Shown: positions 13,179 through 17,000 of the stretch, piece after piece
How the letters are laid out: each line of letters begins with the position of its first letter
How positions within the stretch are numbered: position 1 is the first letter of the stretch
From: Candidatus Woesearchaeota archaeon
Lineage (GTDB): Archaea > Nanobdellota > Nanobdellia > Woesearchaeales > GW2011-AR4
Direction: 5' to 3'
Assembly (NCBI GenBank): GCA_016185915.1
Contig: JACPMP010000051.1
Location: forward strand, 1-17,000
DNA: 17,000 nt
Made by a program: the position numbers and the translations under genes
Notes under the pieces: generated by a model
What the model saw: the letters and a program-made list of their open reading frames with translations, nothing else
What the model was told of the DNA's origin: nothing
Database searches by the model: none

Positions 13179-14222
13179 ATGCTAAATGAACAACTAAAAG
13201 AAACATTCCTGAAAAACAAAGACCCATTCACAGATATACTGGGGCAGGAAAATGCAAAGCAGGGCATTAAGTCAGCTTTGCTTATGAACAGGCACATCAT
13301 AATAGTGGGCGCTCCAGGAATCGGCAAAACAACTTTGGCAAAGAATATAGCCCAGATTTTGCCAGATATTGATGTTATTGAGGGATGCAGTTATCATTGC
13401 ACTCCAGAAGCTCCAATATGCCCTTCCTGCAAGCAAAAAACAAGGCATAAAACTGCAAAATTACAAGGAATAAAGAGATTTATAAGAATTCAGGGCTCGC
13501 CGGATTTAACAGTTGAAGACTTGCTTGGCGACATTGATCCAATCAAAGCATTAAAATTTGGGCCTTTAAGTTTGGAGGCATTCACTCCTGGAAAAATATT
13601 CAAAGCCAATAACGGTGTTCTGTTTTTTGATGAACTGAATAGATGCCCTGAAAAATTGCAAAATGCTTTATTGCAAGTTCTTGAGGAAGGCAAAGCGACT
13701 ATCGGCTCTTATGATGTTGATTTTGATGTTGATTTTATATTTATCAGCACAATGAATCCAGAAGATGCTTCAACAGAAAAGCTAAGCGATGTTTTGCTTG
13801 ACAGGTTTGATATCATCTATATGGATTACCCTGAGAGCATTGACATTGAAAAGAAAATTGTTGTTATGAAAGGAAAGAAAATAGCAAATGTAAGTGATGA
13901 GCTTTTAACTTTAATGGTTCATTTCATAAGATTATTGAGGCAGGATGAAAAATTGGAAAAAAAGCCAAGCGTAAGAGCATCAATTGGCTTGTGCGAAAGA
14001 GCTCAATCAAATGCTTTGCTTAAAGGAAGAAAAAATGTTCAGTTTGAGGATATAAAAGATGTGCTTGTTTCTGTTTTGTCGCATAGAATCAGGCTAAAGC
14101 CAAGTGTAAGATATCTGGAAAGCATCGAGAATTACATCAAAGAGCAATTCCATAAGAATGTAGAGGCAACTAAATGGCAAAACCATTTGGAAGAAGAGCA
14201 AGAATCTGGTGATTATCGGTAG
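13179..14222 (+). CDS. MoxR/ChlI-type AAA+ ATPase
   Basis: A 347-residue AAA+ ATPase of the magnesium chelatase ChlI / MoxR group. Walker A is GAPGIGKTT at residues 44-52, Walker B is VLFFDELNR at 147-155, sensor 1 is STMNPED at 190-196, and an arginine-finger candidate is LDRFD at 207-211. Four cysteines, C70, C74, C81 and C84 (GCSYHC and ICPSCK), form a probable zinc site also seen in related ChlI-like proteins. The VDFDVDF at 180-186 is encoded by a 12-bp tandem repeat. Members act with a VWA-domain partner as chaperones or metal-insertion machines; here that partner is the next gene, overlapping by 14 bp. No chelatase H subunit or chlorophyll gene is near, so a chaperone or assembly role is more likely than chelation. 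Confidence 0.9.
   Translation: MLNEQLKETFLKNKDPFTDILGQENAKQGIKSALLMNRHIIIVGAPGIGKTTLAKNIAQILPDIDVIEGCSYHCTPEAPICPSCKQKTRHKTAKLQGIKRFIRIQGSPDLTVEDLLGDIDPIKALKFGPLSLEAFTPGKIFKANNGVLFFDELNRCPEKLQNALLQVLEEGKATIGSYDVDFDVDFIFISTMNPEDASTEKLSDVLLDRFDIIYMDYPESIDIEKKIVVMKGKKIANVSDELLTLMVHFIRLLRQDEKLEKKPSVRASIGLCERAQSNALLKGRKNVQFEDIKDVLVSVLSHRIRLKPSVRYLESIENYIKEQFHKNVEATKWQNHLEEEQESGDYR
13713..13736 (+). repeat. 12-bp in-frame tandem repeat
   Basis: GATGTTGATTTT occurs twice back to back (13713-13724 and 13725-13736) inside the AAA+ gene and encodes VDFDVDF just before sensor 1. The reading frame is kept. Confidence 0.85.
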
Positions 14223-15514
14223 CGAAAAGGTTGAAATTAAAAAATTCAGCAAAGCAGAAGAATTAAGCGGCAAATTAGCATTTCAGCAGCTTGAAGACAA
14301 GTTTATGCATTCTGTTCTCGAAAACGATAAGAAAATAATCGACAGCGGCAAATTAATTAGCGATGCTATTAATCAAGGCATGAGTTCTTTTAGCCCAGAC
14401 TTAATGTTTGAGCAGCTAGTTAAAAATTACACAATAGCAAAGCAGATTTATGGCGAATCTATCATAAGGATTGCTTCTGGTTACGAACCGGATTACATAA
14501 AGAAAAATATTGGAATTCCTGAATTTCAAAAAGACCTGAAAGAGAGAATACAGCAAAAAATCGAAGAGTTTAAGGAGCAGGGATTTTTGCACAAAGATAA
14601 TTCGCTGTCTGAGAAAGGAATTGAGCTTGCTTCTTTGGTTTTATACTTTGAAGAACTGGATAAAATAGTGCCAAAAGGAGTTATAGGCGAGAAAATAAGC
14701 AGAAAGCCATTTGTATATGGAGAAAAGGAAAACTCGAGATTGTATAAAAAAGGCGACAGATACAGGGACATTGCATTAAAAAAGTCCGTGAAGCTTGCAG
14801 TCAGAAGAGGCCACAATTATTTTGGCAACAAGGATTTGCAAGTCTATGAAAAGCAAAGCAAAGGTCAGACTTATATCATTTATGCTTTGGATGCATCTGG
14901 CTCAATGAAAGGCAAAAAAATTGAGGCATGTAAAAAAGCTGGAATTGCTCTTGCCTACAAAGCAATAAATGAAAAAGACAAGGTTGGCTTGATTGTCTTT
15001 GGTTCTGAAGTGAAAGAAATAATAGAGCCAACAGCTGATTTTACAAGGCTGCTTAAGGAAATAACAAAGATAAAGGCATCCAAAAAATGAAAAAGACAAG
15101 GTTGGCTTGATTGTCTTTGGTTCTGAAGTGAAAGAAATAATAGAGCCAACAGCTGATTTTACAAGGCTGCTTAAGGAAATAACAAAGATAAAGGCATCCA
15201 AAGAAACTGATATAGTTTCAATGCTGCAAAAAGCAATTGAATTGTTTCCAAGAGAAAATATAACAAAACACTTGATACTTATAACTGATGCTTTGCCAAC
15301 AAAAGGCGAGACTCCGGAAAAATCAACACTTGAGGAAGCGTCAATTGCAAGAAGCGAAGGCATCACAATTTCTCTGATTGGCATTGAATTAAATGAAAAA
15401 GGAAAGAAATTTGCAGAGAAAATAGTAGAGTTGGGAGAAGGAAGATTATATGCTGTCAGAAATTTAGAAAATGTTGACAAGATTGTTCTTGAGGATTATT
15501 ATAGTATTATGTGA
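14209..15514 (+). pseudogene. VWA (MIDAS) domain protein, ChlD-like, disrupted by a 118-bp tandem duplication
   Basis: As it stands, a frame of 293 codons runs from GTG 14209 to TGA 15088-15090, and a second, shifted frame of 135 codons occupies 15107-15514. The two join perfectly if one copy of an exact 118-bp tandem repeat (14967-15084, 15085-15202) is removed, giving a 395-residue protein. That protein has an N-terminal helical region (1-215) and a VWA domain with the metal-ion-dependent adhesion site: DASGSM at 228-233, then the threonine in SKETD and the aspartate in ITDALPTKG. In the present form the first fragment keeps DASGSM but loses the other MIDAS residues and the end of the domain. 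GTG 14209 overlaps the AAA+ gene by 14 bp, with an AGAAGAG-type purine run upstream. It is the expected partner of that ATPase. An assembly error cannot be excluded. Confidence 0.85.
14967..15202 (+). repeat. Exact 118-bp tandem duplication inside the VWA gene
   Basis: Bases 14967-15084 and 15085-15202 are identical throughout by eye; the identity ends at 14966/15084 (t against a) and at 15085/15203 (a against g). The unit is 118 bp, one more than a multiple of three, so it shifts the frame and creates a stop at 15088-15090. The absence of any difference between copies means a very recent event or an assembly artefact. Confidence 0.9.
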
Positions 15515-15519
15515 CTTAT

Positions 15520-15532
15520 CTTTAAATATAAG
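15520..15532 (+). promoter_or_regulatory. TATA-like box for the phosphoesterase gene
   Basis: CTTTAAATATAAG lies about 25 bp before ATG 15552. There is no Shine-Dalgarno site before the ATG, so the transcript is probably leaderless. Confidence 0.5.
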
Positions 15533-15551
15533 CTATTAATCACTCAAAAAT

Positions 15552-16157
15552 ATGAAAATACTAGCTTTTACAGACATTCACGGTTCTTTGCTCGCATTAA
15601 AGAGAATAGAGCAAAAAGTAAAAATCAAAAATCCAGATTTGCTTGTTTGTGCTGGCGATATCTCAATTTTTGAGCACGGAATCGTTAGGTTAATGAAAAG
15701 ATTGGAGCAGTTAAATAGAAAAATCCTAGTAATTCATGGAAATCATGAAGACAGCTCTACTTTTATTAAGTACTCAAAATTATTCAAAAACATTATTTTT
15801 ATCCATAAAAATTATTTTATCAAAAATAATAGTCTCTTTTTAGGTTATGGCGGTGGAGGATTTTCAATGGCGGATAGGCAATTTGAAAAAACTGCACAAA
15901 ATAAATTCAAAAAAATAATTAATAAAAATAAAGACAAGAAAATAATTCTGATAACGCATGCGCCGCCATATAAAACAAAGCTTGATAAATTAGTTGGAGG
16001 TCATGCCGGGAACAAATCAATAAGGCATTTTGTTGAAAAGAATAAAATTGACTTGCTGATTTGCGGACATCTGCATGAGAATTTTGGGAAAGAAGACAGA
16101 ATTAAAGGGACAAAGATTATTAACCCTGGGCCTTTTGGGAAAATTTTAATGATTTAG
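15552..16157 (+). CDS. Calcineurin-like metallophosphoesterase
   Basis: A 201-residue enzyme of the calcineurin-like phosphoesterase superfamily, which uses two metal ions to hydrolyse phosphate mono- or diesters. All the metal-binding motifs are present: FTDIHGS with D8 and H10, CAGDIS with D36, HGNHEDS with N64 and H65, THAPP with H136, and CGHLHEN with H173 and H175. The glycine-rich GYGGGGFS at 98-105 and the closing INPGPFGKI are typical of the small archaeal Icc/YfcE-like members. The substrate cannot be told from sequence. It is transcribed alone from a TATA-like box. Its 3' end is repeated, in decayed form, at 16853-16957. Confidence 0.92.
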   Translation: MKILAFTDIHGSLLALKRIEQKVKIKNPDLLVCAGDISIFEHGIVRLMKRLEQLNRKILVIHGNHEDSSTFIKYSKLFKNIIFIHKNYFIKNNSLFLGYGGGGFSMADRQFEKTAQNKFKKIINKNKDKKIILITHAPPYKTKLDKLVGGHAGNKSIRHFVEKNKIDLLICGHLHENFGKEDRIKGTKIINPGPFGKILMI

Positions 16158-16205
16158 ATATAATATTTTCAATTGTAAATGTAAAAACGCAAATAGGGTT
16201 AAGAG

Positions 16206-16589
16206 CTAGATAGATTTTATTTTAAGTTCCTTATGCTTTTCGTTAAAGGTTATAAGAAATTTATCAAAAATAGTCTCTCTGCCAATAAGATTAAAAGAGG
16301 TATTGAGTTCATCAGAGAAAGCCACTCTACATTCAATTTCTTTTTCAGCTATTATCATTCCGACATTATGTATATAGCCAGCAAGTTTAGCAGAAGCACC
16401 TTGAAAAATCCTGTTCTCTCCAGATTCAATATCCAAACCAACAAGTTTACCAATGCTACTGCTAAAAATAGAAATACTAGCACCAGAATCTACAATTGCG
16501 GAAGTATTAACTCTTTTATTATTTTTGATTATAGTCACTGGTATTATTGGATAATAAGATTCGCGAAACAATTGGTAATCAAACTTCAT
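16206..16589 (-). CDS. Retropepsin-like aspartyl protease
   Basis: A 127-residue protein of the single-domain, retropepsin-like aspartyl protease type, which would act as a homodimer. The active-site loop is AIVDSGASISIF at residues 31-42 with D34 as catalytic residue (family D-T/S-G-A). The second family landmark is FNLIGRETIFDKFLITF at 99-115 (compare LiG..fL..f.v.f). The N-terminal YYPIIPVTI and the flap-like FQGASAKLAGYIHNVG stretch also fit. Its ATG overlaps the stop of the DUF5678-like gene by 4 bp (16586-16589), so the pair is translationally coupled. The target is unknown. The pair lies between the intact phosphoesterase 3' end and its decayed second copy, which suggests arrival as a small mobile unit. 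Confidence 0.85.
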   Translation of the reverse strand: MKFDYQLFRESYYPIIPVTIIKNNKRVNTSAIVDSGASISIFSSSIGKLVGLDIESGENRIFQGASAKLAGYIHNVGMIIAEKEIECRVAFSDELNTSFNLIGRETIFDKFLITFNEKHKELKIKSI

Positions 16590-16792
16590 AATATGCTCAT
16601 CTCTTCATCTCTTCTCGGCACTTTCATAATCATAACTTCTTTGAGAGAAATGTCCTTCTTCTTTAAGAGCACTTCAATTTCCAATGCAGAATCAGAAGAA
16701 GCGACTATACCTTTGTCTGTAACAGCAATCCACTTGCCACTGTATTTTTCAGCTTCCTTGGTATGAGATGATAACCATTCAAGTTCATTCAT
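16586..16792 (-). CDS. DUF5678-like small protein
   Basis: A 68-residue protein that resembles the DUF5678 family, recognised from memory by its core pattern YSGKWIAVTDKGIVASSDS at residues 17-35 (family: a short helix, then GkWVAv...kivasg), followed by a helix ALEIEVLLKK and the final strand EVMIMKVP. The function of the family is unknown. ATG 16792 is favoured: AAAAGGT lies about ten bases upstream on the minus strand, and a TTTAAATA box lies about 45 bp upstream. The gene overlaps the aspartyl protease gene by 4 bp; I recall such pairs in other prokaryotes, so it may be a conserved module in which the small protein is partner, inhibitor or substrate of the protease (inference). Confidence 0.75.
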   Translation of the reverse strand: MNELEWLSSHTKEAEKYSGKWIAVTDKGIVASSDSALEIEVLLKKKDISLKEVMIMKVPRRDEEMSIL

Positions 16793-16830
16793 TTTTTATA
16801 CCTTTTTACAGCATTTATACTAAAACTAAG

Positions 16831-16840
16831 TATTTAAATC
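16831..16840 (-). promoter_or_regulatory. TATA-like box for the DUF5678-protease pair
   Basis: On the minus strand GATTTAAATACTT lies about 45 bp before ATG 16792, which would give a leader of about 18 bases. Confidence 0.4.
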
Positions 16841-16852
16841 TTTTGATGCTCA

Positions 16853-16957
16853 ATTTTAATCTGCTGGCATCTGCATGAGAATTTTGGGAAAGAAGATAAG
16901 ATAAAGAAAACAGCAATTATCAATCCGGGACCGTTTGGGAGGATTGTTGAGGTTTGA
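16853..16957 (+). pseudogene. Decayed 3' end of a second metallophosphoesterase copy
   Basis: Read in the frame that ends at TGA 16955-16957, this interval encodes LICWHLHENFGKEDKIKK and then INPGPFGRIVEV, clearly homologous to the last 32 residues of the phosphoesterase at 15552 (LICGHLHENFGKEDRIKG and INPGPFGKILMI). The first part of the gene is absent: an in-frame TGA occurs just upstream at 16844-16846 and there is no start. The glycine of the CGHLH motif is replaced by Trp. Bases 16868-16896 are identical to 16068-16096 (29 bp), exactly 800 bp apart; outside that core the copies differ at many positions, mostly in ways that keep the protein similar, so the copy was once a functional gene or came from a related one. 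Confidence 0.85.
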
Positions 16958-16963
16958 TTGAAA

Positions 16964-17000
16964 GTTCGTATAACGTACAAAGCAAGGCGACCCCGCAGGG
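16964..17000 (+). other. Truncated inverted-repeat site at the right edge, attC-like
   Basis: Seven bases after the phosphoesterase remnant comes GTTCGTATAACGTAC (16964-16978), itself nearly palindromic, then AAAGCAAGGCGACCCCGCAGGG, the most GC-rich stretch in the window. CCC..GGG at the edge is the start of a hairpin whose other half lies outside. The order TAAC, nine bases, then AAGGCGACCCCGC resembles the left half (R'' and L'' boxes) of integron cassette attC sites. Only half is visible, so the assignment is tentative; it could also be the start of a structured RNA gene or a terminator. Confidence 0.3.

Noticed and set aside
14902..15480. Minus-strand 192-codon frame spanning the 118-bp duplication
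   Set aside because: It is open only because it mirrors the VWA gene; it repeats its own segments in two frames and has no domain signature.
16233..16766. Plus-strand 177-codon frame opposite the DUF5678 and protease genes
   Set aside because: Its product has no recognisable motif, while the opposite strand encodes two recognisable domains with a coupled stop/start.

Overview
The window looks like a piece of an AT-rich archaeal genome, most likely a DPANN-type lineage (Woesearchaeota/Pacearchaeota-like; the lineage is an inference from gene content and style, not proven). The archaeal signs are a class I (archaeal-type) CCA-adding enzyme, several genes whose start codon lies 25-30 bp after an AT-rich TATA-like box (leaderless or nearly so), GGTGA-type Shine-Dalgarno sites at some genes inside operons, and tightly packed genes with 1-14 bp overlaps. 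Bacterial-type components (GyrA, ScpB) are also present, as is common in such archaea. No rRNA, tRNA or CRISPR array was found.

Layout. 1-1179 (minus): a three-gene operon of small coiled-coil proteins, the last running off the left edge; the first two share a 66-residue homologous domain. 1306-2034 (plus): a secreted, C-terminally membrane-anchored protein. 2037-3663 (minus): a phosphate module, a DUF47/PhoU-like protein overlapping a PiT permease. 3750-5353 (plus): a 194-aa protein with a probable C-terminal winged helix, translationally coupled to ScpB. 5562-5702: a 46-aa zinc-ribbon protein. 5818-9444: gyrA interrupted in frame by a 392-aa intein carrying an HNH homing endonuclease. 9445-9687: a non-coding gap with a TATA-like box and a foldable segment. 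9688-13118: a compact run of CCA-adding enzyme, sugar-phosphate nucleotidyltransferase with a left-handed beta-helix tail, PAP2 phosphatase and a polyprenol/diacylglycerol kinase-like membrane protein; the last three suggest activated-sugar and lipid-carrier metabolism. 13179-15514: a MoxR/ChlI-type AAA+ ATPase and its VWA partner, the latter broken by an exact 118-bp tandem duplication. 15552-16157: a calcineurin-like phosphoesterase. 16206-16792 (minus): a two-gene pair, DUF5678-like plus retropepsin-like aspartyl protease. 16853-16957: a decayed second copy of the phosphoesterase 3' end. 16964-17000: the visible half of a hairpin-like site resembling an integron attC left arm.

The most noteworthy parts are the intein, the clean 118-bp duplication that disables a VWA protein, and the right end, where a small gene pair sits between two copies of the phosphoesterase 3' end (29-bp identical core, exactly 800 bp apart) beside a possible recombination site. 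The coiled-coil paralogue operon and the ScpB-coupled unknown gene are the best candidates for undescribed cellular systems.
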